A DNA stretch of 64,000 bases from Streptomyces bauhiniae (GTDB lineage Bacteria; Actinomycetota; Actinomycetes; Streptomycetales; Streptomycetaceae): positions 744,001-808,000 of the forward strand of contig NZ_SRRT01000003.1 of the NCBI RefSeq assembly GCF_004784475.1, written 5' to 3'. Of the stretch, positions 1-11,021 are shown piece by piece. Positions within the stretch are counted from its first letter, which is position 1. Every line of letters begins with the position of its first letter. A program made the translations under genes and the position numbers. The notes beneath the pieces are model-generated. The model saw only the letters and a list, made by a program, of their open reading frames with translations, did not search any database and was not told the DNA's origin.

Positions 1-671
1 GCCGGTGCCGGCTGCCGGGCTGGGACTGCACGGTGGGGCTGGTGGTGGGCGCGGGCACGGCACTGGTGGTGGACGCGGGGTCGAGCCTCGCGGAGGGGGC
101 CGCGCTGCGGGCGGCGGTACGGACGCTGGCCGGGCGCGATGTGACCCATCTCGCGCTGACCCACCCCCACTTCGATCATGTCCTGGGCGCTCCCGCCTTC
201 GCCGGGGCGGAGGTCTACGGCGCGGTCGGCCTGGACGTGGTGTTCCGCCACGAGCGGGAGGCGCTGCGCCGGGACGCGGTCGAGCACGGGGTCCCGGCCG
301 AGGAGGCGGAGGCCGCCGTACACGCCCTGCTGCCGCCCGCGCACCTGGTGTCCGGCGAGTGGACGCTCGACCTCGGCGGCGGCCGTCAGGCGCTGCTGGC
401 CAACGTCGGGCCCGGGCACACCGCCCACGATCTCGCGGTGCTGGTGCCCGGCTCCCCCGAGGTCGTCTTCTGCGGCGACCTGGCGGAGGAGTCCGGCGAA
501 CCGCAGGCGGGCCCGGACGCGGTGCCGTCCCGCTGGCCGGACGCGCTGGACCGCCTGCTGGCCCTCGGCGGCGAGGACGCGCTGTACGTGCCCGGTCACG
601 GAGCGGTGGTCGACGCGGCCTTCGTACGACGCCAACGCGACGCCCTGGCAGCGCGTTTCGGCGTGTCCTGA
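1..671 (+). CDS. MBL-fold metallo-hydrolase, 5' end outside window
   Basis: The open frame runs in from the left edge without a start, so the N-terminus is missing. The visible part reads as a metallo-beta-lactamase fold: an early strand ending in VVDAGSS, the metal-binding motif HPHFDH, a later GPGHTAHD histidine, FCGDLAEE with the bridging aspartate, and a final VPGHGAVV histidine. Together these supply the usual five-histidine, two-aspartate set for a binuclear metal site. The substrate cannot be told from sequence; glyoxalase II-like thioesterase or other hydrolase activity is possible. It reads toward the DUF3097 gene, which begins 34 bases further on. Confidence 0.85.
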   Translation, partial: RCRLPGWDCTVGLVVGAGTALVVDAGSSLAEGAALRAAVRTLAGRDVTHLALTHPHFDHVLGAPAFAGAEVYGAVGLDVVFRHEREALRRDAVEHGVPAEEAEAAVHALLPPAHLVSGEWTLDLGGGRQALLANVGPGHTAHDLAVLVPGSPEVVFCGDLAEESGEPQAGPDAVPSRWPDALDRLLALGGEDALYVPGHGAVVDAAFVRRQRDALAARFGVS

Positions 672-705
672 GTACCGCGCCGCGACTTCTCCTATCGTCT
701 GCGGA

Positions 706-1512
706 ATGCGCGACTACTCCCCCGACCTGACCGCCCCCTGGAAGAAGCCGCAGCCGGTGCCGGAGGTGGCGGCGGAGCCGGGACTGGTTGTCGAGGAGCC
801 CGGTACGGGATTCTGCGGGGCGGTGATCCGCTGCGAGGCGGGGACGGTGACGCTGGAGGACCGCTTCGGCAAGCACCGGGTGTTCCCGCTGGAGCCGCGC
901 GGCTTCCTGCTGGAGGGCCGCCCGGTCACCCTGGTCCGCCCGGCCGCCGCCGCCCCGGTGAAGCCCGCCCGCACCGCCTCCGGCTCGGTGGCCGTGCCAG
1001 GCGCCCGCGCCCGCGTGGCCCGCGCGGGGCGGATCTACGTCGAGGGCCGGCACGACGCCGAGCTGGTCGAGAAGGTCTGGGGCGACGACCTGCGCATCGA
1101 GGGCGTCGTCGTGGAGTACCTGGAGGGCGTGGACGACCTGCCCTCGATCGTGGCCGAATTCGATCCCGACGCCGACGCCCGCCTCGGCGTCCTGGTGGAC
1201 CACCTCCTGCCCGGCACCAAGGAGTGGCGCATCGCCCAGTCGGTCACCAGCGACCACGCCCTGGTGGTCGGCCACCCGTACATCGACATCTGGGAGGCGG
1301 TGAAGCCCTCAGCTCTGGGCATCCCCGCCTGGCCCCGCGTCCCCCACGGCCAGGACTGGAAGAAGGGCGTCTGCAAGGCCCTCGGCTGGCCGGAAAACAC
1401 CGGCGCGGTGTGGCAGGCGATCCTGGCGAAGGTGACGTCTTATCGGGACCTGGAGCCGGAACTCCTCGGCCGGGTCGAGGAGTTGATCGACTTCGTCACG
1501 GCCGAGGCGTAG
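706..1512 (+). CDS. DUF3097 family protein
   Basis: A 268-aa soluble protein. It begins at the ATG before RDYSPDLTAPWKKP, which matches how I recall actinobacterial DUF3097 proteins beginning. Visible landmarks are a small N-terminal beta domain (roughly residues 25-85), a Pro/Ala linker, then a conserved block with IYVEGRHDAELVEKVWG and VVEYLEGVDDLP, followed by a region rich in Asp and Trp. The EGRHDAELV segment resembles a TOPRIM-like acidic motif, but this is a weak resemblance and not an assignment. Function is unknown. It stops three bases before the stop of the convergent hemW gene. Confidence 0.85.
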   Translation: MRDYSPDLTAPWKKPQPVPEVAAEPGLVVEEPGTGFCGAVIRCEAGTVTLEDRFGKHRVFPLEPRGFLLEGRPVTLVRPAAAAPVKPARTASGSVAVPGARARVARAGRIYVEGRHDAELVEKVWGDDLRIEGVVVEYLEGVDDLPSIVAEFDPDADARLGVLVDHLLPGTKEWRIAQSVTSDHALVVGHPYIDIWEAVKPSALGIPAWPRVPHGQDWKKGVCKALGWPENTGAVWQAILAKVTSYRDLEPELLGRVEELIDFVTAEA

Positions 1513-1515
1513 TGC

Positions 1516-2757
1516 TCAGTCCACCAGATCCCGCACCACCGCGTCCGCCAGCAGGCGGCCGCGCAGGGTGAGGGTGGCGCGGCCCTCGGCGTAGGGCTCG
1601 GGGTTCAGCAGGCCGTCCGCAAGGGCGCGGGCGGCGGCGGCCAGACCGGCCGGCTTGAGCAGGGTCAGGGGGACGCCGTCGCGCAGGCGGAGCTCCAGGA
1701 GGATGCGTTCGACGCGGCGGTCCTCGTCGGAGAGGAGTTCGCGGCCCGCGCCGGGGGTGCGGCCGGCGGCGAGGGCGGCGGCGTAGGCGCCGGGGTGTTT
1801 GACGTTCCACCAGCGCACCCCGCCGACGTGACTGTGGGCGCCGGGGCCGGCGCCCCACCAGTCGGCGCCGCGCCAGTACAGCTCGTTGTGCAGGCAGCGG
1901 GCGGCCTCGGTGGTGGCCCAGTTGGACACCTCGTACCAGTGCATACCGGCCGCGGTGAGCAGCTCCTCGGCGATGAGGTACCGGTCGGCGTGCACGTCGT
2001 CGTCCGTCATCGGGACCTCGCCGCGCCGGATGCGCCGGGCGAGCTGGGTGCCCTCCTCGACGATCAGGGCGTAGGCGCTGATGTGGTCGGGGCCCGCGCC
2101 GAGCGCCGCCTCCAGCGAGGCGCGCCAGTCGTCGTCGGACTCGCCGGGGGTGCCGTAGATCAGGTCGAGGTTGACGTGCTCGAACCCGGCCGCGCGGGCC
2201 TCGGCCACGCAGGCTTCGGGGCGGCCGGGGGTGTGGGTGCGGTCGAGGATCTGCAGGACGTGCGGCTTGGCGCTCTGCATGCCGAAGGAGAGCCGGTTGA
2301 AGCCGCCCTCGCGCAGGGTGGCCAGGTAGGCCGGGTCGACGGAGTCCGGGTTGGCCTCGGTGGTGATCTCGGCGTCGGGTGCCAGGCCGAACTCGTCCCG
2401 GATCGCGTCCAGCATCCGTACCAGGTCACCGGCGGCCAGCAGGGTGGGCGTACCGCCGCCGACGAAGACCGTACGGACCTCGCGGGGGTCGTCGCCGAGC
2501 ACCTTGCGGGCGAGCCGGATCTCCTCGACGACGGTGTCCGCGTAGTTGTCCCGCGAGGCGAGCACGCCACCGGTGCCGCGCAGCTCGGTGGCGGTGTAGG
2601 TGTTGAAGTCGCAGTAGCCGCAGCGGGTCGCGCAGTACGGGACGTGCAGATAGAACCCGAGGGGCCGCTCGGCGGCACCGGCGAGCGCGGCGGCGGGCAG
2701 CGCGCCGTCGTCGGGGACGGACTCGCCGTCGGGGAGTGCGGAAGGCATGTCCTCCAT
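1516..2757 (-). CDS. hemW: Radical SAM haem chaperone HemW (coproporphyrinogen III oxidase-like)
   Basis: 413 aa if started at the first ATG; a second ATG three codons in (2748) is equally possible. The radical SAM cluster motif CATRCGYC (CxxxCxxC) lies near residue 42, preceded by GFYLHVPY. The SAM-binding GGGTPTLL segment and the downstream NRLSFGMQS and DLIYGTPGE motifs are those of the HemN/HemW family. The family member with this N-terminal cluster and this length is HemW, which transfers haem to respiratory enzymes; it lacks the N-terminal extension of true HemN. The spacing to the SpoIIE-type gene upstream is only 27 bases, so the two may be cotranscribed. Confidence 0.93.
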   Translation of the reverse strand: MEDMPSALPDGESVPDDGALPAAALAGAAERPLGFYLHVPYCATRCGYCDFNTYTATELRGTGGVLASRDNYADTVVEEIRLARKVLGDDPREVRTVFVGGGTPTLLAAGDLVRMLDAIRDEFGLAPDAEITTEANPDSVDPAYLATLREGGFNRLSFGMQSAKPHVLQILDRTHTPGRPEACVAEARAAGFEHVNLDLIYGTPGESDDDWRASLEAALGAGPDHISAYALIVEEGTQLARRIRRGEVPMTDDDVHADRYLIAEELLTAAGMHWYEVSNWATTEAARCLHNELYWRGADWWGAGPGAHSHVGGVRWWNVKHPGAYAAALAAGRTPGAGRELLSDEDRRVERILLELRLRDGVPLTLLKPAGLAAAARALADGLLNPEPYAEGRATLTLRGRLLADAVVRDLVD

Positions 2758-2784
2758 TGTCCCGCACCGCGCGCGGGACCCGGT

Positions 2785-4656
2785 TCACTGCGCCTGGAGT
2801 ACCAGGAGCGCGAGGTCGTCCTCGGGGGCGTCCTCGCCGAAGCCGTGCACCAGGGCGCGGATGCGCTCCGCGATGTCCTCGGCGCTCAGGCCGGTGCAGC
2901 CGGAGAGGGCGCGGGCGAGGCCGTCGCCGTCGTCGAACTGGTCGGTGCCGGAGCGGCGCTCGGTGACGCCGTCGGTGACGCACAGCAGGCTGTCGCCGGG
3001 CCGCAGCTCGATGGTCTCGCTGGTGTAGGTCTCGTCCTCGACGACACCGAGCAGGGTCTGCGGGCGGGCGGCGGCGCTGACCTGGCCGTCGGGGTGCAGC
3101 ACCAGGGGCAGCGGGTGCCCGGCGGAGGCGAGGGTGCAGCGGACCCCGCCCTCGACGGGGGTCAGCTCGCCGTAGAGCAGGGACAGGAACCGGGTCTGCG
3201 GGCCGTCGCCGGGGGCGAAGGGTCCGCCTCCGGCGGCGATCAGGGCGCGGGCGGCGGCGTCGGCGGCCTCCGTGGCGTCGTCCAGGAGGAGCTGGTTGAG
3301 GCGGTCGAGGACGTCCGCTACGCCGTACCCCTCGCGGGCGAGCAGCCGGAGCCAGGGGCGGGCGAGGCCGATGACGACGGCGGCCTCGGGGCCCTTGCCC
3401 TGGACATCGCCGACGGCGAAGCACCAGCGGCCGTGTCCGGCCGGGAAGAGGTCGTAGAAGTCGCCGCTGGGACCGCCCTGGTCGCGGGGTTCGTAGACGA
3501 GGGCGCTGGTCATGCCGGGGATCTCGGCGACCGCGCCGGGCAGCAGGCCGCGCTGGAGGACGGCGCTGATGGTGGCCTGGCGGGCGTACTGGCGGGCGGC
3601 GCCGATGGCGAGCGCGACCCGGCGGCCGAGGTCCTCGACCAGGCCGGTGACCTCGTCGGGGAAGCCGAGCAGGCCGCAGCGGCCGATGAGGAGGGTGCCG
3701 AGCGGGCGGCCCCCGGCGACCAGCCGGTAGGCGAGGGCGGTGCCGTGGGTGCCCTCGGGGCCGAGCGCGGTGCCGGGCCAGGGGTAGGGCTCGGGGCCGG
3801 AGCGCACGGTGTGGCGGGAGCGCGGAGGTTCCTTCTCCAGGGCCCGCTGGAGGTCCTCGATGCGGGCCTCGCTGGTGTGCCAGACCCGGGCCGGCCCGTC
3901 GCCGCCGCTGCGTACGGTCGCCTCGTCCTCCAGCCAGATCGCGCACCAGTCCGCGAGCCGGGGCACGATCAACTGGCCGGTGAGGGCGGCGACCAGGTTC
4001 TCGTCGAGCTGTCCGGCGAGCAGGTCGGAGGCTTCGGCGAGGAAGGAGAGCGCGCCGCGGCCGAGCCAGTCCCGGTCGCCCGCGGCGCGCTGCGGCTGCG
4101 GGGCGAGGGCCTCGGCGGCGACCAGGGCGGGGGCGGGCGCGGGACCGGCGGGTTCCTCGGTGCCGCCGGGCGGCAGGCGGGCCCAGACGGTCTTGCGGCC
4201 GGTGCGGTAGGTGACGCCCCAGGACTCGGCGAGCGTGGCGACCAGCCGCAGCCCGCGCCCGTGCTCGGAAGACTCCTGCGGGGTGTCGTCGGCGGGGTCG
4301 CGCGGGGCGCGGGCGGGGTGCTGGTCGTGGACCTCCACGGTGAAGGCGCCGTTCTCCTCCAGCCGCCAGTCGACCTCGACCTCGGTGCCGGCGTGGACGA
4401 CGGCGTTGGTGACGAGTTCGCTGACGACGGCGGTGGCGTCCTCGCCGAGCCGGGCGGCGCCGTCGGGGCCGGTGAGACCGAGGCCGGCCCAGTCGGCGAA
4501 GGCGGCGCGGACCAGGGCGCGGGCCGAGCCGGGGGCGGCGGGGCTGCCGGGGAGGGTGGCCCGGCCCTCGGCGAGCGGGGGCGTGCCGGAGGGCGCCGGC
4601 GCCTCCTCCGCCCCGGCGCCGCCCGCCCGCTGCACGGGTATGGCCGCCATGTCCAT
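2785..4656 (-). CDS. SpoIIE-family PP2C phosphatase with N-terminal anti-sigma-type ATPase
   Basis: 623 aa from the ATG of MDMAAIP. An in-frame ATG at 4701 exists, but its extra 15 residues look random. Domain order: a HATPase_c_2 (RsbW-like) module at about residues 55-160, with the N-box ELVTNAVVHAG and GRGLRLV; a GAF-like sensor at about 200-370; and a C-terminal PP2C/SpoIIE phosphatase at about 400-620, with PSGDFYDLF, GDVQGKGPEA, LASAGHPLPL and DSLLCVTDGVTE carrying the metal-binding aspartates. Proteins with this architecture regulate sigma factors by partner switching: the kinase domain phosphorylates an anti-anti-sigma factor and the phosphatase reverses it. No partner STAS gene lies nearby, so its target is encoded elsewhere. 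Confidence 0.92.
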   Translation of the reverse strand: MDMAAIPVQRAGGAGAEEAPAPSGTPPLAEGRATLPGSPAAPGSARALVRAAFADWAGLGLTGPDGAARLGEDATAVVSELVTNAVVHAGTEVEVDWRLEENGAFTVEVHDQHPARAPRDPADDTPQESSEHGRGLRLVATLAESWGVTYRTGRKTVWARLPPGGTEEPAGPAPAPALVAAEALAPQPQRAAGDRDWLGRGALSFLAEASDLLAGQLDENLVAALTGQLIVPRLADWCAIWLEDEATVRSGGDGPARVWHTSEARIEDLQRALEKEPPRSRHTVRSGPEPYPWPGTALGPEGTHGTALAYRLVAGGRPLGTLLIGRCGLLGFPDEVTGLVEDLGRRVALAIGAARQYARQATISAVLQRGLLPGAVAEIPGMTSALVYEPRDQGGPSGDFYDLFPAGHGRWCFAVGDVQGKGPEAAVVIGLARPWLRLLAREGYGVADVLDRLNQLLLDDATEAADAAARALIAAGGGPFAPGDGPQTRFLSLLYGELTPVEGGVRCTLASAGHPLPLVLHPDGQVSAAARPQTLLGVVEDETYTSETIELRPGDSLLCVTDGVTERRSGTDQFDDGDGLARALSGCTGLSAEDIAERIRALVHGFGEDAPEDDLALLVLQAQ

Positions 4657-4780
4657 GCGGCCAGGGTGACAGACAGGCGGGGCGCATAAGCACCGAGTCA
4701 CCGAAGTGAACGCTCGTGACGGCGAACTGCGTTACCGCCCGGCCAGAACACGCTCAATTCCGGTCATGGCCGAAAGAGAA

Positions 4781-4813
4781 CCCACCGGGGCGGCCGAAAA
4801 CCACCCCGGCGGG
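4781..4813 (-). terminator. Hairpin downstream of the acyl-CoA ligase gene
   Basis: Ten-base arms (4781-4790 and 4804-4813) pair with one G-U, separated by a 13-base loop. The hairpin sits six bases past the ligase stop codon. There is no T-run on the minus side, which is usual for Streptomyces terminators. Confidence 0.6.
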
Positions 4814-4819
4814 TGCCGC

Positions 4820-6694
<1,875 letters not shown>

Positions 6695-6756
6695 GACATC
6701 CTCCGGGGCCCGCGACGGTGCGGCTGACTCGGTGCGGCTGGGTGGACTCACGCTGG

Positions 6757-6795
6757 TTCGAAGATGTTGCTCGAAGCTGTTGCCCGAGGCTGTTG
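6757..6795 (-). repeat. Three tandem 13-bp direct repeats upstream of the acyl-CoA ligase
   Basis: On the minus strand the units read CAACAGCCTCGGG, CAACAGCTTCGAG and CAACATCTTCGAA, head to tail with no spacer. They lie 62-101 bases before the ligase GTG, in the place expected for a promoter or operator. The repeat is seen directly; the regulatory role is inferred. Confidence 0.6.
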
Positions 6796-6927
6796 TTTAA
6801 CCCGCGAGTAACTAGCGAGCAGGGATCAGGGTAAGGGGCGACCGGCCACCGCGTAAGAGGCCACGGCCTGTCACTTCGCACCGGAACCCCATCGAGATCC
6901 GCCCCCGGACCGCCCCCCGTACGAGCG

Positions 6928-6959
6928 GGGGCCCGCCGTACACATGTACGGCGGGCCCC
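6928..6959 (-). terminator. Terminator hairpin downstream of lepA
   Basis: Perfect 15-base arms (6928-6942 and 6945-6959) form a long G/C-rich stem with a tiny loop, 42 bases past the lepA stop. There is no clear T-run on either side. Confidence 0.65.
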
Positions 6960-7000
6960 ACTTTGCCCGTTTCGCTCCGACAACTCGGCGCGATCGCGGG

Positions 7001-8878
7001 CTACTTCTTGCCCTTGCCCGAGCTTCCGGCACCGTCGTCGCTGGAGAGGACCGCGATGAACGCCTCCTGGGGAACCTCCACGGAACCCACCATCTTCATC
7101 CGCTTCTTGCCCTCCTTCTGCTTCTCCAGCAGCTTCCGCTTACGGGAGATGTCACCGCCGTAGCACTTGGCGAGGACGTCCTTCCGGATGGCGCGGATGG
7201 TCTCGCGGGCGATGACCCGCGAGCCGATGGCGGCCTGGATCGGCACCTCGAACGCCTGCCGCGGGATCAGCTCGCGCAGCTTGGCGACGAGCCGGACCCC
7301 GTAGGCGTACGCCTGGTCCTTGTGGGTGACCGCCGAGAAGGCGTCCACCTTGTCGCCGTGCAGCAGGATGTCGACCTTGACCAGGGAGCTGCTCTGCTCG
7401 CCCGTGGGCTCGTAGTCCAGGGAGGCATAGCCGCGGGTCTTGGACTTGAGCTGGTCGAAGAAGTCGAACACGATCTCGGCGAGCGGCAGCGTGTAGCGGA
7501 TCTCGACCCGGTCCTCGGAGAGGTAGTCCATGCCGAGCAGGGTGCCGCGCCGGGTCTGGCACAGCTCCATGATCGAGCCGATGAACTCGGACGGCGCGAG
7601 GATCGTGGCCCGCACGACCGGCTCGTACACATCCGCGATCTTGCCCTCGGGGAACTCGCTCGGGTTGGTCACCGTGTGCTCGGTGCCGTCCTCCATGACC
7701 ACGCGGTAGACCACGTTGGGCGCGGTGGCGATGAGGTCGAGGCCGAACTCGCGCTCCAGGCGCTCCCGGATCACGTCCAGGTGCAGCAGGCCGAGGAAGC
7801 CGACGCGGAATCCGAAGCCGAGGGCGGCGGAGGTCTCCGGCTCGTAGGCCAGGGCGGCGTCGTTGAGCTGGAGCTTGTCCAGCGCCTCGCGCAGCTCGGG
7901 GTAGTCGGAGCCGTCCAGCGGATACAGGCCCGAGAAGACCATCGGCTTCGGGTCCTTGTAGCCGCCGAGCGCCTCGGTGGCGCCCTTGGCCTGGCTGGTG
8001 ACGGTGTCACCGACCTTGGACTGGCGGACGTCCTTCACACCGGTGATCAGATAGCCCACCTCGCCGACGCCGAGACCGTCGGCCGGGAGCATCTCCGGCG
8101 AGCTGACGCCGATCTCCAGCAGCTCGTGGGTGGCGCCGGTGGACATCATCCGGATGCGCTCACGCTTGTTGAGCTGGCCGTCGATGACACGGACGTACGT
8201 CACGACACCGCGGTAGGAGTCGTAGACCGAGTCGAAGATCATCGCGCGGGCGGGGGCGTCCGGGTCGCCGACCGGGGCCGGGATCTCCTGGACGACCTTG
8301 TTCAGCAGCGCGTCGACGCCGAGGCCGGTCTTCGCGGAGACCTTCAGCACGTCGTCGGGCTCGCAGCCGACCAGGTTCGCCAGCTCCTCGGCGAACTTCT
8401 CCGGCTGCGCGGCCGGCAGGTCGATCTTGTTCAGCACCGGGATGATCTTGAGGTCGTTCTCCATCGCCAGGTACAGGTTGGCGAGGGTCTGCGCCTCGAT
8501 GCCCTGCGCGGCGTCCACGAGGAGGACGGTCCCCTCGCAGGCGGCCAGCGACCGCGAGACCTCATAGGTGAAGTCGACGTGGCCCGGCGTGTCGATCATG
8601 TTGAGGATGTGCGTCGTGCCCTGGTCGGGGCCCTCGGTCGGGGCCCAGGGCAGACGCACCGCCTGGGACTTGATCGTGATGCCGCGCTCGCGCTCGATGT
8701 CCATCCGGTCGAGGTACTGAGCACGCATCTGCCGCTGCTCGACCACACCGGTGAGCTGGAGCATCCGGTCGGCGAGCGTGGACTTGCCGTGGTCGATGTG
8801 CGCGATGATGCAGAAGTTGCGGATCAGAGCCGGGGCGGTACGGCTCGGCTCGGGCACATTGTTAGGGGTCGCGGGCAC
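7001..8878 (-). CDS. lepA: Elongation factor 4 (LepA), ribosomal back-translocase GTPase
   Basis: 625 aa from a GTG that gives the N-terminus [13 protein letters not shown]. An in-frame ATG 20 codons upstream is less likely because it adds a non-conserved tail. GTPase motifs are all present: G1 [10 protein letters not shown]2 around RERGITI, G3 DTPGHVDF, G4 NKIDLP, G5 VSAKTG. The LepA-specific C-terminal domain ends with [19 protein letters not shown] and a Lys/Ser tail. It acts on the ribosome during elongation. The divergent neighbour is rpsT, a pairing common in actinobacteria. Confidence 0.97.
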   Translation of the reverse strand: MPATPNNVPEPSRTAPALIRNFCIIAHIDHGKSTLADRMLQLTGVVEQRQMRAQYLDRMDIERERGITIKSQAVRLPWAPTEGPDQGTTHILNMIDTPGHVDFTYEVSRSLAACEGTVLLVDAAQGIEAQTLANLYLAMENDLKIIPVLNKIDLPAAQPEKFAEELANLVGCEPDDVLKVSAKTGLGVDALLNKVVQEIPAPVGDPDAPARAMIFDSVYDSYRGVVTYVRVIDGQLNKRERIRMMSTGATHELLEIGVSSPEMLPADGLGVGEVGYLITGVKDVRQSKVGDTVTSQAKGATEALGGYKDPKPMVFSGLYPLDGSDYPELREALDKLQLNDAALAYEPETSAALGFGFRVGFLGLLHLDVIRERLEREFGLDLIATAPNVVYRVVMEDGTEHTVTNPSEFPEGKIADVYEPVVRATILAPSEFIGSIMELCQTRRGTLLGMDYLSEDRVEIRYTLPLAEIVFDFFDQLKSKTRGYASLDYEPTGEQSSSLVKVDILLHGDKVDAFSAVTHKDQAYAYGVRLVAKLRELIPRQAFEVPIQAAIGSRVIARETIRAIRKDVLAKCYGGDISRKRKLLEKQKEGKKRMKMVGSVEVPQEAFIAVLSSDDGAGSSGKGKK

Positions 8879-8967
8879 GCAGGGTCCTGTCTCTTGAGGC
8901 GCCTTATGCCTCGGGTCGGATCGATACGTAGCTTCCATGGTCCCACGCGGAACGACCGGGAAGCGTT

Positions 8968-8997
8968 TTGGGCCGTCGCCGGGGCCGCTGGTACTGT
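8968..8997 (+). promoter_or_regulatory. Putative housekeeping promoter of rpsT
   Basis: TTGGGC (8968-8973) and TACTGT (8992-8997) are separated by 18 bases, a reasonable HrdB-type promoter. It would give an rpsT leader of about 100 bases. Confidence 0.55.
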
Positions 8998-9056
8998 AGA
9001 GCGCTGTGCCTCATGCCCTCTCAGCGCGAGGCGCGACTGCAAATTTCTGGATCACC

Positions 9057-9084
9057 GGTACGGGACCTTCAACGGGCCCGTACC
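9057..9084 (+). promoter_or_regulatory. Leader hairpin of rpsT mRNA
   Basis: Eight-base arms (9057-9064 and 9077-9084) around a 12-base loop lie 22 bases before the rpsT GTG. A structured leader is often used for autogenous control of ribosomal protein genes; that role is inferred here. Confidence 0.4.
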
Positions 9085-9106
9085 TGAACCTGTAAAGGCT
9101 CCTTTC

Positions 9107-9373
9107 GTGGCGAACATCAAGTCCCAGATCAAGCGGATCAAGACCAACGAGAAGGCTCGGCTGCGCAACAAGGCCGTCAAGTCCTCCCTGAAGACCGCGA
9201 TCCGCAAGGCCCGCGAGGCCGCTGCCGCGGGTGACGTCGAGAAGGCCACCGAGTACCAGCGCGCTGCCGCGCGTCAGCTCGACAAGGCCGTCTCGAAGGG
9301 CGTCATCCACAAGAACCAGGCCGCCAACAAGAAGTCGGCGCTCTCGGCCAAGGTCGCGGACCTCAAGGGCTGA
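9107..9373 (+). CDS. rpsT: 30S ribosomal protein S20
   Basis: An 88-aa basic protein of the small ribosomal subunit, starting at GTG and opening [20 protein letters not shown], the S20 signature. The rest ([23 protein letters not shown]) also matches the family, and the length is normal. It is divergent from lepA and followed by two hairpins. A weak purine run (TGTAAAGG) supplies the ribosome binding site. Confidence 0.98.
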   Translation: MANIKSQIKRIKTNEKARLRNKAVKSSLKTAIRKAREAAAAGDVEKATEYQRAAARQLDKAVSKGVIHKNQAANKKSALSAKVADLKG

Positions 9374-9444
9374 ACCTCCTTCTGATCTGACCGCCGGAGG
9401 GACACACGAGCGGGCCCTCTCTAACCGCTCCCGTCCGGCACCCC

Positions 9445-9486
9445 GAAGCCACACGCGGCCTGCGTTCGCCACGCGGGTGTGGCTTC
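9445..9486 (+). terminator. Hairpin after rpsT (first)
   Basis: Arms 9445-9454 and 9477-9486 (GAAGCCACAC and its complement) extend inward through GCG/CGC pairs. Confidence 0.5.
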
Positions 9487-9500
9487 AGCATCTTGGTCCG

Positions 9501-9543
9501 AGGCCCCGGTGTCCTTCCCTTCCCAGGGAGGCGCCGGGGCCTT
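9501..9543 (+). terminator. Hairpin between convergent rpsT and holA (second)
   Basis: AGGCCCCGG pairs with CCGGGGCCT at the far arm, with a pyrimidine-rich loop. It stands 13 bases from the holA stop and can serve both convergent genes. Confidence 0.55.
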
Positions 9544-9555
9544 CGGCATGTCCGA

Positions 9556-10545
9556 CTACGCCCGCCCCCGGGAGCGGGCTGCCCTGGCGATGGTCACGAC
9601 CGCCTTCTCCAGCGCGTACTCGGGGTCGTCGCTGCCGCCCTTCACGCCGGCGTCGGCCTCCGCGACCGCGCGCAGCGCCACGGACACCCCGTCCGGCGTC
9701 CAGCCCCGCATCTGCTGGCGGACCCGGTCGATCTTCCACGGCGGCATCCCCAGCTCACGGGCGAGGTCGGCCGGCCGGCCGCCGCGCGCCGAGGACAGCT
9801 TGCCGATGGCTCGCACGCCCTGGGCCAGGGCGCTGGTGATCAGCACCGGTGCCACCCCGGTCGACAGCGACCAGCGCAGCGCCTCCAGCGCCTCCGCCGT
9901 ACGCCCCTCCACCGCCCGGTCGGCGACGGTGAAGCTCGATGCCTCGGCGCGGCCGGTGTAGTACCGGCCGACCACGGCCTCGTCGATCGTGCCCTCGACG
10001 TCGGCCACGAGCTGGGCCGCCGCTGAGGCCAGTTCGCGCAGGTCGCTGCCGATCGCGTCGACCAGCGTCTGGCACGCCTCGGGTGTCGCGGACCGCCCGA
10101 GCTCCCGGAACTCCCCCCTCACGAACGCCAGCCGGTCCGCCGGCTTGGTCATCTTCGGGCAGGCGACCTCGCGGGCGCCCGCTTTACGGGCCGCGTCCAG
10201 CAGCCCCTTGCCCTTCGCACCACCCGCGTGCAGCAGGACCAGCGTGATCTCCTCGGCGGGCGAGCCGAGGTACGCCTTGACGTCCTTGACCGTGTCGGCA
10301 GAGAGATCCTGTGCGTTGCGTACGACCACGACTTTGCGCTCGGCGAAGAGCGAGGGACTGGTCAGCTCGGCGAGGGTGCCGGGCTGCAACTGGTCCGGGG
10401 TGAGGTCGCGTACGTCCGTGTCGGCGTCGGCGGCCCTCGCGGCGGCCACCACCTCCCGCACGGCACGGTCGAGCAGGAGGTCCTCCTGGCCCACGGCAAG
10501 GGTCACCGGGGCGAGAGGGTCGTCATTCGCAGTCTTTCTTGCCAT
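9556..10545 (-). CDS. holA: DNA polymerase III delta subunit (clamp-loader)
   Basis: 329 aa from the ATG of MARKTANDDP; an ATG ten codons upstream is a weaker option. The protein loads the beta clamp as part of the clamp-loader complex. Recognisable HolA features are the N-terminal VTLAVGQEDLLLDRAV (in place of the Walker A region), the central VVVVRNAQDLS strand, and the C-terminal collar helices with LARELGMPPWKIDRVRQQMRGW. Length is normal for actinobacterial HolA. It is transcribed toward rpsT. Confidence 0.93.
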   Translation of the reverse strand: MARKTANDDPLAPVTLAVGQEDLLLDRAVREVVAAARAADADTDVRDLTPDQLQPGTLAELTSPSLFAERKVVVVRNAQDLSADTVKDVKAYLGSPAEEITLVLLHAGGAKGKGLLDAARKAGAREVACPKMTKPADRLAFVRGEFRELGRSATPEACQTLVDAIGSDLRELASAAAQLVADVEGTIDEAVVGRYYTGRAEASSFTVADRAVEGRTAEALEALRWSLSTGVAPVLITSALAQGVRAIGKLSSARGGRPADLARELGMPPWKIDRVRQQMRGWTPDGVSVALRAVAEADAGVKGGSDDPEYALEKAVVTIARAARSRGRA

Positions 10546-10720
10546 CACTGACAGCATCCCACGCGGCACGGACAATCAAGCGGGGCGTGGACCCTGGGTG
10601 ATCCCTGAGCGGACCCTGAGGCGGGGGTCAGGGGCGTGAGGGGCGCGTGTGCGGGGAGTGCGGGCGCGTTAGCTCGGGGCGCGGGCGTAAGGTGCGTTGG
10701 CCTATTGCGCGGGCGCCGGC

Positions 10721-10975
10721 TCACGGCTCCTCCCGCCAGCCCTCCCACTCGGCCGCGAAGGCGTCCAGCTCGGCGGGGTCCAGGCGGGCCGCCTCATCGC
10801 GCAGGACCAGCAGCCACTGGGCGTCCTCCGCGTCGTCCTCGCCGGCCAGCGCGTCCCGGACGAGCCGGGGCTCCTCGTCGACCCCGAACCGCGCCCCGAG
10901 CGCCTCGGCCGCCTCCTCGGCGGCGTCACGGTCGGGAAGCACCAGCACATGTCTCACATCACTCACACCGGACAT
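10721..10975 (-). CDS. Small acidic hypothetical protein (84 aa)
   Basis: Begins at the ATG of MSGVSDVRHVLVLPDRD (another ATG lies five codons upstream at 10990). The product is strongly acidic and Ala-rich, with a short beta-strand start (HVLVLPDRDAAEEAAEAL), a central QWLLVLRDEAARLDPAELDAF segment, and a Trp-rich end (EWEGWREEP). No signal peptide or membrane span. I do not recognise a family; it looks like a conserved small Streptomyces protein. It lies between holA and the YceI gene in the same orientation, 46 bases after the YceI stop. Confidence 0.7.
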   Translation of the reverse strand: MSGVSDVRHVLVLPDRDAAEEAAEALGARFGVDEEPRLVRDALAGEDDAEDAQWLLVLRDEAARLDPAELDAFAAEWEGWREEP

Positions 10976-11021
10976 TGTCCGGTACGGCATGAGAGAGCGG
11001 CCGGGCGGACCTCCTGGGGGC

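Noticed and set aside
1795..4689. A long plus-strand frame opposite hemW and the SpoIIE-type gene
   Set aside because: Both minus-strand genes have full family motifs; the plus product is Gly/Val/Ala filler.
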